A stretch of DNA of 54,450 nucleotides from Lysinibacillus telephonicus (GCF_003966145.1 NZ_RXNR01000027.1:1-54450), one strand, 5' to 3'; positions 27,491 to 37,882 are shown, counted from the stretch's first letter. Numbers and translations are program-made. Notes: a model not told the origin generated them from the sequence alone.

Positions 27491-28639
27491 CTATTCTACT
27501 ATCGGGACATAGCCAGCTCGCTCAATAAGCTGTTGTCCTTCAGGTGATAATATCCATTCAATTAGCTTCTCAACATGGGGATTCGTTGTACCTGCCGTGA
27601 CAATATAAAATTCAGAAGTAATTGGATACGTTCCATTACGAATCGTTTCCTTCGAAGGCTCAACACCGTTTATTTCCAACAATTTAATTTGATCATTTTT
27701 TACCATTTCATTTGAATAAAATCGAAATGTATAGCCAATTGCATTTTTATAATTTCTATATTGCGCTACCTCACTTATAATATCTCCCATACCGGAAGCA
27801 ATATCTTCCGTAGGTGCTTCCATAATCGGAGTATCTTCCATTAATTTTTGTAGCGCTGTTTGGGACCCACTATCTTCCGGGCGTTGAAATGCACGAATCG
27901 AATCATCATCTCCTCCTACATCCTGCCAATTTTTCACTTCTCCAGAATAAATTTTCTTAATTTGATCAATCGTCAACCCGTTAATGCTATTTTTTTGATT
28001 AACGAAAAACACAAATGCTTCTCGTCCTATAGGAGTTAGTTTTAATTCAAGTCCTTTTTGTTTTGCTCGATTTTGCTGTGAAACAGAAGGAGCTGCTGCA
28101 AAAATCATATCTACTTTTCCATTTAATAAATTCATATATGCTTCTGGTGTAGTATTCACCATCACTTCGCTATCATAAGGATTATACTCTTTTTTTGGAT
28201 ATGTGGCTTGCACTATTGCTGAATACAGCGGGTAAAGTGCTGTTGCACCATCAATTTTAGGTTGATCGTCTGTAAGCTTTAATGACGCTTCTTCATCTAA
28301 TACTGCTACATTATTATTCTCTGAAAATGGCATGTATTGGTAAATATCTACCTCAGCGCCTACTGTTGGTATTCTATCAATATAAGCATGTTTTATAGGT
28401 GAAATTGCAGTAATAGCAATTGCAGCAATTGAAATACAAGCAAAAGTTACTTTTCTTTTCTTTGTTTTGAAAAAACCATACAATTGAAATTCAATAAATA
28501 AAAATAGAATAATAGCCAGTGCAACTATTAAACCAGTATAATAGAGTTTTCCTGTAAGTAAAAAGCTAAATAATAGTACTATTGTTACAAAACCAATAGC
28601 AAGAAATATAAAAATAGATGCCATTATTTTATCGAACAT
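27491..28639 (-). CDS. Membrane-tethered PstS-like phosphate-binding protein
   Basis: A 382-residue protein. Instead of a lipoprotein signal it has three N-terminal membrane helices (about 7-30, 34-53 and 65-83). A PBP-like domain follows: DGATALYPLYSAIVQATYP, then VDMIFAAAPS, GLTIDQIKKIYSGEVKNWQDVGG and RPEDSGSQTAL, with the phosphate-contacting SGS. PstS homologues bind phosphate for the PstCAB importer. No pst genes lie nearby, so sensing or scavenging with a distant transporter is possible. GGAGGGGG precedes the ATG. Confidence 0.75.
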   Translation of the reverse strand: MFDKIMASIFIFLAIGFVTIVLLFSFLLTGKLYYTGLIVALAIILFLFIEFQLYGFFKTKKRKVTFACISIAAIAITAISPIKHAYIDRIPTVGAEVDIYQYMPFSENNNVAVLDEEASLKLTDDQPKIDGATALYPLYSAIVQATYPKKEYNPYDSEVMVNTTPEAYMNLLNGKVDMIFAAAPSVSQQNRAKQKGLELKLTPIGREAFVFFVNQKNSINGLTIDQIKKIYSGEVKNWQDVGGDDDSIRAFQRPEDSGSQTALQKLMEDTPIMEAPTEDIASGMGDIISEVAQYRNYKNAIGYTFRFYSNEMVKNDQIKLLEINGVEPSKETIRNGTYPITSEFYIVTAGTTNPHVEKLIEWILSPEGQQLIERAGYVPIVE

Positions 28640-28696
28640 TGAAATCCCCCTCCTATATGTAAAGAGATTAAAGTGAAATTATTCAACTAAGAATCA

Positions 28697-29464
28697 TCAT
28701 CGTTTAAATTTATAGGAAGCTCCTTCAAGTTCGATTTCTTTTTGCTCTTTTGCTCCCGAAATGATAACTTCGGTAATTTGATTAATATTCGAATTTTTAT
28801 CATTTGTATTTTTATAAAACCCAATGACACAATTTGGTGCTTTAAGTTTTATGTATGTTTCATTTATGTCCAAATCAAAATTAAAAAGTTCAGCCCACTC
28901 TTTTACACTTTTTAAGTTTTCAACAACATATGATACTTCTTCAATTTTCAAATTTCCTAAAGGGTGCTCTCCGATTGTTTCTTTCTTAACCAATTCATCA
29001 TAACGGTCGGAATCACTGCCCTCCCATTGAATTAAAAATGGGAATTCGATTTCCTGGTTTTCATTACCAAAATGAAGTAATTGCCATTTTAACTCTGACC
29101 CGTCCGGACGAGTGCGTGAAAAAGTTTCTGGTCCATGAACGACAAGACCCGCATCTTTAAGTTTTTTTGCATCTGCTTCAATTGTCGTTGTTCTTAATGC
29201 AATTCGGGTAAGTCCATTTTTACGGTTTCGCTTTTTATATGATTCATGAAGTGTAAACGGTTCGAGGGAAGCTCTCTCGAACAATTCATCATCAAAAATA
29301 CCGATAAATTCAATATATGATAAACCAAAATAACTTAATGAGTTGTATGTTCCCCACATCCCATGTTTTCCACCATTAACTGTATAAAGGCCAATCTTTT
29401 TCGTTTCTTCTACTAGTTGTTCTGGCTTGTCCACGAAATGAACAATATGATCTAGTAAATACAT
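28697..29464 (-). CDS. VOC superfamily (glyoxalase-like) protein
   Basis: A 255-residue protein with the vicinal-oxygen-chelate fold. The opening LDHIVHFVDKPEQL, the KHGMWGTYNSLSYFGLSYIEFIGI segment and the central LHFGNENQEIEFPFLIQW are typical of the Glyoxalase_3 type. The enzymatic reaction is not predictable. It follows the YbaK/EbsC gene by 19 bases, so they form a two-gene operon. Confidence 0.75.
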   Translation of the reverse strand: MYLLDHIVHFVDKPEQLVEETKKIGLYTVNGGKHGMWGTYNSLSYFGLSYIEFIGIFDDELFERASLEPFTLHESYKKRNRKNGLTRIALRTTTIEADAKKLKDAGLVVHGPETFSRTRPDGSELKWQLLHFGNENQEIEFPFLIQWEGSDSDRYDELVKKETIGEHPLGNLKIEEVSYVVENLKSVKEWAELFNFDLDINETYIKLKAPNCVIGFYKNTNDKNSNINQITEVIISGAKEQKEIELEGASYKFKR

Positions 29465-29483
29465 ACAAGCTTCCTCCTATTTG

Positions 29484-30005
29484 TTAGTTTGCAACTATAT
29501 TATCTTTAGACGAATTTGGTTCAGTTAGGTTTTCATTCCAATCTTTACTAACATCTACCCATTGAACTGCTGCAGAATATTGCTCTAATTCTTCACAAGT
29601 AAGTTCAATTGCGGAATTTACACTTCCGCATGCAGGAAATACAGTTGCAAAACGTTTCATCGAAATATCTAAGTAAACTTTCAAAGCTTTGGCAAGACCG
29701 AATGGACAAACTCCTCCGACTACATGTCCTGTATGTTCAACTACTTCATCGGCATTTAACATTTTTGCTTTTATTTCAAATTGCTCCCGAAACTTTTTAT
29801 TATCAATTTTTGCATCCCCAGCAGTTACCACTAAAAATGCTTCCCCATCATTATTTTTAAATGATAAAGTCTTGGCAATTTTTGCAGGTATAACATTTAA
29901 TGCATTTGCAGCTTGCTCCACTGTGGCACTAATTTGATTATATTCTAAAATATCTTGTTCTCGATTAAATTTTTTGAAATGCTCACGAACACTTTGTAAA
30001 GACAT
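29484..30005 (-). CDS. YbaK/EbsC family tRNA-editing-like deacylase
   Basis: A 173-residue single-domain protein of the YbaK/ProX family. Members clear misacylated aminoacyl-tRNAs in trans. Features include AKTLSFKNNDGEAFLVVTAGD with the conserved Lys region, HTGHVVGGVCPFGLAK and the C-terminal FPACGSVNSAIELTCEEL. The GGVCPFG loop is a hallmark. First gene of the pair with the VOC gene. Which tRNA it edits cannot be read from sequence. Confidence 0.85.
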   Translation of the reverse strand: MSLQSVREHFKKFNREQDILEYNQISATVEQAANALNVIPAKIAKTLSFKNNDGEAFLVVTAGDAKIDNKKFREQFEIKAKMLNADEVVEHTGHVVGGVCPFGLAKALKVYLDISMKRFATVFPACGSVNSAIELTCEELEQYSAAVQWVDVSKDWNENLTEPNSSKDNIVAN

Positions 30006-30131
30006 AAAGACAATCCTTTCTTTTCCAATTTTAAAAACTCAATTTCGTTTTATTATACTGGAAAATTCACAACTTTTTAAATGAAAAAGACGAGATGTTA
30101 GGTCTAACAAGAAAGTTCCTTAGACCAAAAC

Positions 30132-30163
30132 AAAAAGAGAGTAGAGGTACATAACTCTACTCT
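30132..30163 (-). terminator. Terminator after the quinone oxidoreductase gene
   Basis: A 9-bp perfect stem (30138-30146 with 30155-30163) followed by five T on the minus strand. Confidence 0.8.
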
Positions 30164-30188
30164 ACTTATAAAGAAGTACTTTCCCTAG

Positions 30189-31184
30189 TTACCATTCATT
30201 TATTAACACGATTTTTCCAATTGCTTTGTTAGATTCCAAATAAGCATGTGCTTCACTTACTTCATCAAAGGTAAAAGTATTTTCATCGACTAGTGGATGA
30301 AGTTTCCCTTCCTCTACAAGCTTCGTTACTTCTCTTAATATTTTTCCGTGATCTTTCCTTTGGTCTTTATTAATTATTTTCAAAAGCATGAACGTAACAT
30401 GTAAGGATAGTGACTTGGAGTGGAGAGGTGACAAATCATGGGTTGAGCGTGCTGCGATTGCTAATACTGTTCCATTTATGGCTGCCGCTTGGAATGAGCG
30501 GTCTAGGTTCTCTCCACCAACCGTATCAAATACAATATCGAACCCTTTACCATCTGTATATTCCATTACATAATCTTCTACTGACTGTTCTCGATAATTA
30601 ATAGCTACATCAGCACCTAAACGTTTCCCAATGTTTAACTTTTCTGTAGAAGAAGCCGTTGTGAATACTTTCGCACCAGCAAGTTTGGCTAACTGAATGG
30701 CAATATGGCCTACCCCGCCTGTGGCAGCATGAACAAGTACCGTTTGTCCATTTTGCACATTTGCTCGATTATAAAGTGATTCCCATGCAGTAATCGTTAC
30801 TAAAGGAAGGGCTGCAGCTTGTGCCATCGTTAAGTTTTTTGGTTTAGGTGATAGTAGGTGTACATCCGCAAGCATAAATTCTGCAAGAGCACCACCTGTT
30901 CCTTTAAAACCACCGGCACATCCATAGACTTCATCACCAACTTTGAACTCTGTTACCCCTTCTCCGACCTCAGTAATAACTCCTGCCACATCTCCGTGTA
31001 ACACCGCCGGGAACTCTGGTGAAACTGCCGGAACGAAACCACTGCGTATCTTTGTATCAATTGGATTTACACTTGTTGCTTTCACTTGAATAATTACATG
31101 CCCAGGAATCACTTCAGGCTTAGAAACTTCAGCAAACTCAAAAACAGATGAATCCCCAAATTTTTTAATAACCTGTGCCTTCAT
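30189..31184 (-). CDS. MDR-family NADPH:quinone oxidoreductase (zeta-crystallin like)
   Basis: A 331-residue medium-chain dehydrogenase/reductase without the structural zinc cysteines, as in quinone oxidoreductases. Visible are SVNPIDTKIRSGFVP, HGDVAGVITEVGEGVTEFKVGDEVYG, the cofactor motif ATGGVGHIAIQLAKLAGA and FDTVGGENLDRSF. It would reduce quinones or enals with NADPH. Single-gene unit with its own terminator. Confidence 0.85.
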   Translation of the reverse strand: MKAQVIKKFGDSSVFEFAEVSKPEVIPGHVIIQVKATSVNPIDTKIRSGFVPAVSPEFPAVLHGDVAGVITEVGEGVTEFKVGDEVYGCAGGFKGTGGALAEFMLADVHLLSPKPKNLTMAQAAALPLVTITAWESLYNRANVQNGQTVLVHAATGGVGHIAIQLAKLAGAKVFTTASSTEKLNIGKRLGADVAINYREQSVEDYVMEYTDGKGFDIVFDTVGGENLDRSFQAAAINGTVLAIAARSTHDLSPLHSKSLSLHVTFMLLKIINKDQRKDHGKILREVTKLVEEGKLHPLVDENTFTFDEVSEAHAYLESNKAIGKIVLINEW

Positions 31185-31412
31185 TTGTATATCACACTCC
31201 TCTATTATAATCTTATACTAGTTATATATAATTTAGAAATATTATGAATTTTAGAATTATAAGCCATCGCGGCTTAGGTTTATAAAAGTTAAAATTCGAA
31301 TTGTAATGTAGAAATTTATAATTTTTTAATGGGAACCTCTAATAATTTAGAATGTACTGCTAAAATTTAAAACCTTAAAAACTTCCCTTTTAATACTAGT
31401 TTTCATTCTGAT

Positions 31413-31547
31413 TTACACAAATAACTTATGTAATAATTGCTTTTCTATTTCTTCCCTTTCGTTTGTTTCAATCCCAATCCAAGTTACGATGTCCCCCATA
31501 AAGGCAAGTCTTAGAAATAATAAAATCATAATGCTGGCCCAACACAT
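31413..31547 (-). CDS. Short ORF or regulator remnant
   Basis: A 44-residue ORF with a GAGGT RBS before the ATG. The sequence (LRLAFMGDIVTWIGIETNEREEI, then KQLLHKLFV) resembles the last helices of a TetR-type regulator, so a remnant of a lost gene is as likely as a real small protein. The rest of 31185-31753 holds no other ORF, hairpin or promoter I can support. Confidence 0.3.
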   Translation of the reverse strand: MCWASIMILLFLRLAFMGDIVTWIGIETNEREEIEKQLLHKLFV

Positions 31548-31737
31548 TTACTTACCTCACTAAAAATTATATTCTCCTACTTCTATTAAACTTGTCTTCT
31601 TTACGTTCCCTTTTTTTAACCACAGCATAACCAGATGCTTCCATTGAACTTTAATGAAATGAGACGAGTTACTTAAGCATTCATTAATTATTGTTTATAG
31701 TCGTTCAAAATTCAACATAACAGAGATTGTCAATAAG

Positions 31738-31781
31738 TTACCATGGTAATGAATTGACACACAATTATTGGATAATATAAA
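31738..31781 (+). promoter_or_regulatory. Promoter-like region of the ger operon
   Basis: TTGACA (31754-31759), a 16-base spacer and TATAAA (31776-31781) precede the first ger gene. A perfect 12-base palindrome TTACCATGGTAA (31738-31749) stands just upstream. Ger operons are normally read by the forespore factor sigma-G; I do not see a convincing sigma-G match, so the assignment is tentative. Confidence 0.4.
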
Positions 31782-31814
31782 TAGTACTTCTATTAGATGA
31801 TTGGGGAATTCAAT

Positions 31815-33158
31815 ATGTCTTCATTGGAAACCATTAATTGGATTAACGAACAATTCAAAAATACAAATGAATTAGTACAAAAAAACTTGGAATATGAAAA
31901 TAAGCACATCTTGCTATTCTATATTAAATCTCTAATTAATTCAGAAATGCTTCAAAAGTTAATTATTAAACCTTTTTTTGAAATGTCCTCCGAAGAACAA
32001 TTCAATTTATACTTGCAAGCACTGCCACAGTTCCAAGAGGTTCAGTCAAAAGAACAAGTTCATCTTGAAATAATGAATGGCAACATTTTAATTGTAATTC
32101 AAAACGAATTCTACTTGCTTGACTTTAAACTAGCAAAAAACGATAAAGTCAATTCAACATCTGTAGAAACCACTATCCATGGTTCTCAATTAGCATTAAG
32201 TGATAATCTCATGACAAACATCAACGTTATCCGTTCTAATTACCATCAAGCTTCTTTATCCGTTGAATATTTCGTTAAAGGAGAAGTAAATCAACATAAA
32301 GTTGCAGTTATATATGATAAAGAGAAGGTTAAAAATGATGTATTAGATATTATTCGAAAAAGGCTTCAAAAAGTAGATAAACAACTAATTACTTCTACCA
32401 CTCAGTTGGGTAATCTTATAAACGACAGCCGATTTTCATTATTTCCTCAAATGATTATGACTGAACGACCTGACCGGATTGTCTACAATTTAGCTGGTGG
32501 TAAAGTTATTCTTTTGGTCGACGGAAACCCACAATCGATCGCTACACCAGTGGTATTCTTCGATTTCATGACGACAATGGAGGATAATTATCATACATTA
32601 TTTATTTCACTTTTTCTAAAGATTCTTCGGTATGCTGGATTATTTCTCAGCCTTCTTCTTCCTGCTTTATATGTCGGAGTTACTTCATTTACTCCTGAAT
32701 TGTTTAGAACTGAACTGGCTTTGACTGTAGCTGGAAGTCGAGTAGGTGTACCTTTCTCTTCTTTTATAGAAGTTCTATTCATGCTTTTTTTTATGGAATT
32801 ATTATTAGAGGCCAGTATTCGACTTCCAAAAGCAGTTAGTGCAACTGCTACTACGGTAGGAGGTCTAATACTAGGAACAGCTGTGACTGAGGCATCTCTT
32901 GCATCCAATATTATGGTCATTATTGTTTCAGCAGTAGCCATTTCAACTTTTGTTATTCCAGTAAATGAAATGGCGTTTTCTATAAGAGTAGTTCGATTAT
33001 TATTAATAATCATCACAAGTGTATTTGGTTTGGCCGGTTTAGTATTAGGTTTCTTTGTATTGATAATGTATTTAGTTAATTTAGATAGTTTTGGGGAAAC
33101 TTATCTGAAGATATATACTTTATCGAAAAACAGGAAGACTACGGAGGAAAAAACTTGA
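31815..33158 (+). CDS. Spore germination receptor subunit A (GerA family)
   Basis: A 447-residue protein with a soluble N-terminal half and about five C-terminal membrane helices. The family motif before the helices reads TERPDRIVYNLAGGKVILLVDGNP; later segments AGSRVGVPFSSFIEVLFMLFFMELLLEASIRLPK and VGGLILGTAVTEASLAS are diagnostic of GerAA-type subunits. ATG 31815 lies seven bases after GGGGA; an ATG six codons earlier lacks an RBS. It acts in the spore inner membrane with the next two genes. The nutrient germinant is unknown. Confidence 0.9.
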   Translation: MSSLETINWINEQFKNTNELVQKNLEYENKHILLFYIKSLINSEMLQKLIIKPFFEMSSEEQFNLYLQALPQFQEVQSKEQVHLEIMNGNILIVIQNEFYLLDFKLAKNDKVNSTSVETTIHGSQLALSDNLMTNINVIRSNYHQASLSVEYFVKGEVNQHKVAVIYDKEKVKNDVLDIIRKRLQKVDKQLITSTTQLGNLINDSRFSLFPQMIMTERPDRIVYNLAGGKVILLVDGNPQSIATPVVFFDFMTTMEDNYHTLFISLFLKILRYAGLFLSLLLPALYVGVTSFTPELFRTELALTVAGSRVGVPFSSFIEVLFMLFFMELLLEASIRLPKAVSATATTVGGLILGTAVTEASLASNIMVIIVSAVAISTFVIPVNEMAFSIRVVRLLLIIITSVFGLAGLVLGFFVLIMYLVNLDSFGETYLKIYTLSKNRKTTEEKT

Positions 33159-34270
33159 GCCGATATTATTACTACTTAATATTAATAAATATGGTGGCGA
33201 ATGTTATCGCTTCAGTCCCGGCGATCCTCTTACACAACCATAAAAATGGATCCGTTTCCGCCATGATACTAGCGGTAGTTGCAGGAACCATTCTTATAAC
33301 AATTTATACACGTTTTTTTATCGCTTTCCCTGGCATAACATTACCTGATTTACTAAAGAAAACCACTTCCAAATGGTTTTACAATCCATTTATATTCTTT
33401 TTAGCATTAATGTGGTTTGTAGCAGGATTAATTACATTGGCAACTTTTAGTTTTCTCCTTATACGATTTCTTACGCCTGAGATGCCACTTTTTCAAATTA
33501 GCTTAATAATTATATTATCTGTCATCTTTGGGTGTCTAATGAGAACCGAACGTGTGTTATATACTATTGAATTAATATTGTTAATTGTTTTTCCATTAAT
33601 TTTATATATTTTTTTCAAGGCTTATAGCAACGAAAGTTTAGAGTGGGATTTTGTAAAGGAAGCAGCACTTTATGTGAATCAATTCCCTAATATACATTCA
33701 TTCTCATCCTGCTTTTTCTTATTTCTAGGGGTAGTCAATCTTTTTATATTTAACCGTTTCTTTACAAAGAAACAAAATTTCAATTGGAAACATATAACAC
33801 TAATTGGTTTTATTTCAACCTTAAATTTATTTACTACTTATTTTATTCCTATAGGCTTTAACGGTTTCGAAAACATTGATGAACTTGTTTATCCATGGAT
33901 TACTACAAGTGATTCGTTAAGGATGGAATTTTTCATGATTGAACGACTTCTGTTTGTTTTTTTATTGTTCTATTTGGGCATAGCCTTCTTAAGTATCTTG
34001 ATTCACTGGCATGTCTCGTTTGAATTTTTAAAGTTTGTTTTCAATTTAGAAAAAATTAAATTTAAAGGCTTTAAAATAGGCAAGTATATCCCAATCCCTT
34101 TTTTCATTGGTGCATCTTTACTTTTAATTGGTAAACTTAATGAATATCAATTACTCCGTTATTCAAACTTTTTTTATGATACGTTAATACTTTTTTTCCC
34201 ACTATTGATTATACTTTTTATCTTTATAAAAAGGAGAATGAAATATGCCAAGCAAGAAAAGCAAAACTAA
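33155..34270 (+). CDS. Spore germination receptor subunit B (GerAB family)
   Basis: A 371-residue membrane protein with about ten helices, of the spore-germination branch of the APC transporter superfamily. This subunit is thought to bind the germinant. It starts at a TTG overlapping the previous stop by four bases (TTGA), indicating coupled translation. AILLHNHKNGSVSAMILAV, LIRFLTPEMPLFQI and the FNRFF/EMFSI region follow the family layout. Confidence 0.88.
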   Translation: MSRYYYYLILINMVANVIASVPAILLHNHKNGSVSAMILAVVAGTILITIYTRFFIAFPGITLPDLLKKTTSKWFYNPFIFFLALMWFVAGLITLATFSFLLIRFLTPEMPLFQISLIIILSVIFGCLMRTERVLYTIELILLIVFPLILYIFFKAYSNESLEWDFVKEAALYVNQFPNIHSFSSCFFLFLGVVNLFIFNRFFTKKQNFNWKHITLIGFISTLNLFTTYFIPIGFNGFENIDELVYPWITTSDSLRMEFFMIERLLFVFLLFYLGIAFLSILIHWHVSFEFLKFVFNLEKIKFKGFKIGKYIPIPFFIGASLLLIGKLNEYQLLRYSNFFYDTLILFFPLLIILFIFIKRRMKYAKQEKQN

Positions 34271-35372
34271 ATTATTCATTCTAGTAATAGTGCCCTTAAT
34301 TACCCTGCTTACAGGTTGTGAATTTATGGATATCGATAAAGATGTATTTGTTTCAATGATTGGCATAGATAAGTCTGATGAAGAAGATAAACCATACAAA
34401 ATAACTTTGAAATTATATGTACCGACTAGTTCTTTTAAACAGTCTCCGGAACCTCAATATACTTATATCACTAAATCTGGGGAGACTTTATCCGAGGCAA
34501 TTCGCATATTAGAAACTTATTCAGACAAAGAATTAGAATTTGGACACGCGAAGCTAATCGTAATCGGAGAGGATCTTTTAAAGGAACATAAAGCATCTGA
34601 AGTAATGGATTTTTTATTAAGAAGACCGGATATTCAAATGATATCTTGGATTGCAGCTGGGAGACCTTCCGCAGAAGAAATAATCAAAATGGTGCCTCAA
34701 GGTGAAAATGCAGCTTACCCTGCTTTATTCAACTACTTTGATGATATTGGAAACGAAAGTCAATACATTGTAACAACTTATTTATTTGATTTCAGGAGAA
34801 GAATGGTGGAAGAAGGAATCGATCCGATATTGCCGATTATTGAAAAGAATACATCACACTTCAAAATAAATAAATCTCTAGTATTAGTGGATAAGAAAGA
34901 ACCACACGAACTCCCCACGCTTTATACAGGAATTTTTAATATTCTATCAATGAATATACAGGTTGCTGATCTTATTATAAAAGAAGAAGACGGAGAAGGA
35001 GAAGCTTTTATTGCAAAAATTGATTCTATGAATTCAAAACATAAAGTGATTGTAAAAAACAACAATAATATTGCACTTGAAATAGAAGTACGTTTAACCG
35101 GATATATTGCAGAATCTAAACATCCATTAAAAATGAAAAATTTATCGTACTATAACAAATTACTTGAAAAAGTCGCAAAAGAGAAACTTACCGAATTTTT
35201 TTCTGAAATGACCAGTGTTGGGATTGATCCTATAGGTTTTGGTATTGATTATAAATCACGTACATTGCATAACAAACGTATGAGTAGCGAGGAATGGAAA
35301 GAAGCGTACAAAAATGCGGAAATAAAAATAATAATTCATCCGAAATTAAAGAGTACAGGGGCAATTCAATAA
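34245..35372 (+). CDS. Spore germination receptor subunit C (GerAC lipoprotein)
   Basis: A 375-residue lipoprotein; the signal peptide ends at the lipobox LLTGC. It is the third subunit of the receptor. DVFVSMIGIDKSDEEDKPYKITLKLYVPTS, the ETLSEAIRILETYSDKELEFGHAKLIVIGEDLL segment and the C-terminal IDPIGFGIDYKSRTLHNKRMSSEEW fit the GerAC family. It overlaps the B gene by 26 bases; AAAAGGAG precedes the ATG. Confidence 0.9.
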   Translation: MPSKKSKTKLFILVIVPLITLLTGCEFMDIDKDVFVSMIGIDKSDEEDKPYKITLKLYVPTSSFKQSPEPQYTYITKSGETLSEAIRILETYSDKELEFGHAKLIVIGEDLLKEHKASEVMDFLLRRPDIQMISWIAAGRPSAEEIIKMVPQGENAAYPALFNYFDDIGNESQYIVTTYLFDFRRRMVEEGIDPILPIIEKNTSHFKINKSLVLVDKKEPHELPTLYTGIFNILSMNIQVADLIIKEEDGEGEAFIAKIDSMNSKHKVIVKNNNNIALEIEVRLTGYIAESKHPLKMKNLSYYNKLLEKVAKEKLTEFFSEMTSVGIDPIGFGIDYKSRTLHNKRMSSEEWKEAYKNAEIKIIIHPKLKSTGAIQ

Positions 35373-35649
35373 TTATAGGGGAAAGTTCACTTTCTAAAAA
35401 AAATCAGGTCACAAATTGGGACAACCTATTCTTTTAAGCAAATTGTGCTTCGTTTTTTACTTTGTTTTGGAACAAACATTTATTAAATTAATTGCCCATT
35501 AAAACAAAAGCCATCCGAATTTTATTACTCTTACATGTCCACCTAAAGAATTTTGAACGAGTTTGAATCCATTATATTATGATTAGTTTTTTATCTTTAT
35601 AAGTTTTTATTGATTGAAAAACGGAAACAATAGGAGAAGGAGTGATTCC

Positions 35650-36312
35650 ATGAATACTTTTCTCTACTTCCTTCTATCCTTTGGATATATTTCGCTTTTC
35701 ATATTTGGACTTATCCTTTCAAAAAAGAACATCTTGAATGCTACCAACTTGTTTTTGCTCGTTATTGTCGGACTTGTTTATGATAATTTAATTATTGCTC
35801 TAGGAAGATCTATTGGCGAGGGGAAATTACTCGAAGGGTTAAGTTATGCACGTTTCTGGTTACATGCTCTCTTCACCCCTTTACTCATCCTTTTCGCATG
35901 GAGTATTTGTTTTACACTAGGGTTAACCTGGGCCAAGAAGAAATTTTGGAAAATTACCTTTAGTTTCTTAACACTCGGGTTAATTCTTTACGAACTCTTT
36001 TCTTCAGTAATTGTTCTAAAACTAAAAGCCAAAAGAGAAAATGGCGTATTAACCTATGAAAGTATAGAACCGGCTAGTCCTGTCATGGTTATCTTGGTCA
36101 CGCTAGTTCTCGTTATTATAGGCATCATTCTAATTAAAAACTTTCATTTCCCTTGGTTATTAATCGGAACAATCATTATGACTTTAGGCAGTGTATTAGC
36201 TATTTGGATTACGAACTTTCCAATAATGAATGTATTGGAATTTCTACTACTCCTTACATTACTGTTGACAAAGCGTTTTCAAGTTAGAAAGTCAGAAAAA
36301 TCCAACACTTAA
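35650..36312 (+). CDS. Seven-helix membrane protein of unknown function
   Basis: A 220-residue integral membrane protein with about seven hydrophobic helices, a central motif ARFWLHALFTPLLILFAWSI and a basic C-terminus. The ATG at 35650 has AAGGAG eight bases upstream, favoured over a TTG 12 codons earlier. I do not recognise the family. It follows the ger operon after a 277-base gap with no clear terminator, so independent transcription is likely but not certain. Confidence 0.7.
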   Translation: MNTFLYFLLSFGYISLFIFGLILSKKNILNATNLFLLVIVGLVYDNLIIALGRSIGEGKLLEGLSYARFWLHALFTPLLILFAWSICFTLGLTWAKKKFWKITFSFLTLGLILYELFSSVIVLKLKAKRENGVLTYESIEPASPVMVILVTLVLVIIGIILIKNFHFPWLLIGTIIMTLGSVLAIWITNFPIMNVLEFLLLLTLLLTKRFQVRKSEKSNT

Positions 36313-36390
36313 AGTGTCGGATATCATCAACTATTTATAAACGAACATTAAAGAAGGGTAAGTATAAGACATCATTACCTTGTTCCCACA

Positions 36391-36436
36391 AAAACAAGGG
36401 CTGCAAAAATCAGTTCTTTACTAATTTTTGCAGCCC
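36391..36436 (-). terminator. Terminator after the aldehyde dehydrogenase gene
   Basis: A 13-bp perfect stem (36398-36410 with 36424-36436) followed on the minus strand by TTGTTTTTG. Confidence 0.8.
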
Positions 36437-36454
36437 CTATAAATTGCTTCAATA

Positions 36455-37882
36455 TTATGACGGCATACCAACTATTGATTTTACTTCCAAGTATTCCTCA
36501 ATGCCGTAGCTGCCCCACTCACGACCGACTCCGGATTGCTTATAGCCTCCAAATGGTGCTGACATTTCCATAGGCGCATTATTAATCGTAATATGGCCAG
36601 CACGAATGGAAGATGCAACTTTTACTACTTTTTCTTTGTCCTCGCCAACTACATATCCTGCTAATCCATACACCGTATCATTGGCGATTTCAATGGCTTC
36701 ATCAATATCCTCGTAAGTAAGAATTGACATCACTGGTCCAAAGATTTCCTCTTGAGCAATCACCATATCATTTTTCACATTAGTAAACACAGTTGGCTTT
36801 ACAAAGTAACCTTTTTCAAGCCCTTCAGGTTTGCCAGGTCCTCCACTTACTAAGGTCGCACCTTCTTCTATGCCTTTCTTTATATACCCTTGCACACGAT
36901 TGTATTGTTTCTCAGAAACGAGCGGTCCGAAGATGTTTCTCTTATCCTGTGGATCACCATATGGAATATTCGGCAAGATTTCCTTCACAGCCTCAATGAA
37001 TTCATCATGTTTTGATTTTGGAACAAGTGTCCTTGTAGCTGCTACACACACTTGACCAGAATTGAAAACAACATTAGAGATGGCAATTTGAGCTGCTTTT
37101 TTCATGTCAAAGTCATCAAGGATAACAAGTGGTGATTTCCCTCCAAGTTCGAGGGCCACTTTCTTAATTGTTTTTGCAGCATTTTCGGAAATCTTTTGAC
37201 CGACTGCTCCAGAACCGGTGAATGATACAAAATCAATATCTGGGTGAGAACTAATGCCGTTTCCGACGACTTCACCTGTACCATTCACAAGATTAAAGAC
37301 GCCTTTTGGTAAATCAGCTGCTTGGAAAATTTCAGCGAGAATAATCGCTGCAAATGGTGTTAATTCAGATGGCTTTAACACTACGGTACAACCAGCAGCG
37401 AAAGCACTTGCTAGCTTCGTAGATGTCTGATTCGTCGGGAAGTTCCATGGCGTAATAAGGCCGCTTACACCGATAGGTTCTTTGCGAATTAATGCACCAC
37501 CGCGTCTTTCAGTAAATTCGAAGCTTTCCAACTCCTTTGCCGCTTGGCGGAAATGAGCTAATCCCATGTTATAATGCGTTTTCTCACTTATTGTAATAGG
37601 TGATCCCAATTCTTCTGTAACGACTTCAACGATATCGTTTTTACGCTTTTCATACTCATCAGCAATGCGATTTAACAGTTCAATTCGTTCTTCCTTTGAT
37701 GTTTGAGAAAATGAAGGAAATGCTGCTCGGGCTGCTGCAACAGCTTTATTTAGATCTTCCATTGTTCCATCACTAATTCGACCGATCACTTCTTCAGTAG
37801 CGGGGTTAATCACATCAACAGTTTTTGAACCAGTTGATTCAACCCATTCGCCATTAATAAAATGCTTTAAATAGTTTCGTAT
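36455..37882 (-). CDS. NAD(P)-dependent aldehyde dehydrogenase
   Basis: A protein of about 475 residues from the aldehyde dehydrogenase superfamily, oxidising an aldehyde to its acid. Catalytic Glu is in ALELGGKSP, catalytic Cys in [12 protein letters not shown], cofactor loop in FTGSGAVGQ, and the EEIFGPV and GGYKQSG motifs are present. The start is odd. Homology begins at [15 protein letters not shown], whose preceding codon is ATA (37880-37882), eight bases after AAAGGGG. The nearest ATG upstream (37909) has no RBS and adds non-family residues. I place the start at the ATA with reserve. Substrate unknown. Confidence 0.85.
   Translation of the reverse strand: MRNYLKHFINGEWVESTGSKTVDVINPATEEVIGRISDGTMEDLNKAVAAARAAFPSFSQTSKEERIELLNRIADEYEKRKNDIVEVVTEELGSPITISEKTHYNMGLAHFRQAAKELESFEFTERRGGALIRKEPIGVSGLITPWNFPTNQTSTKLASAFAAGCTVVLKPSELTPFAAIILAEIFQAADLPKGVFNLVNGTGEVVGNGISSHPDIDFVSFTGSGAVGQKISENAAKTIKKVALELGGKSPLVILDDFDMKKAAQIAISNVVFNSGQVCVAATRTLVPKSKHDEFIEAVKEILPNIPYGDPQDKRNIFGPLVSEKQYNRVQGYIKKGIEEGATLVSGGPGKPEGLEKGYFVKPTVFTNVKNDMVIAQEEIFGPVMSILTYEDIDEAIEIANDTVYGLAGYVVGEDKEKVVKVASSIRAGHITINNAPMEMSAPFGGYKQSGVGREWGSYGIEEYLEVKSIVGMPS

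Noticed and set aside
32591-33016. 141-codon minus-strand ORF inside the gerA-type gene
   Set aside because: Antisense to the conserved membrane half of the receptor subunit; no independent evidence.
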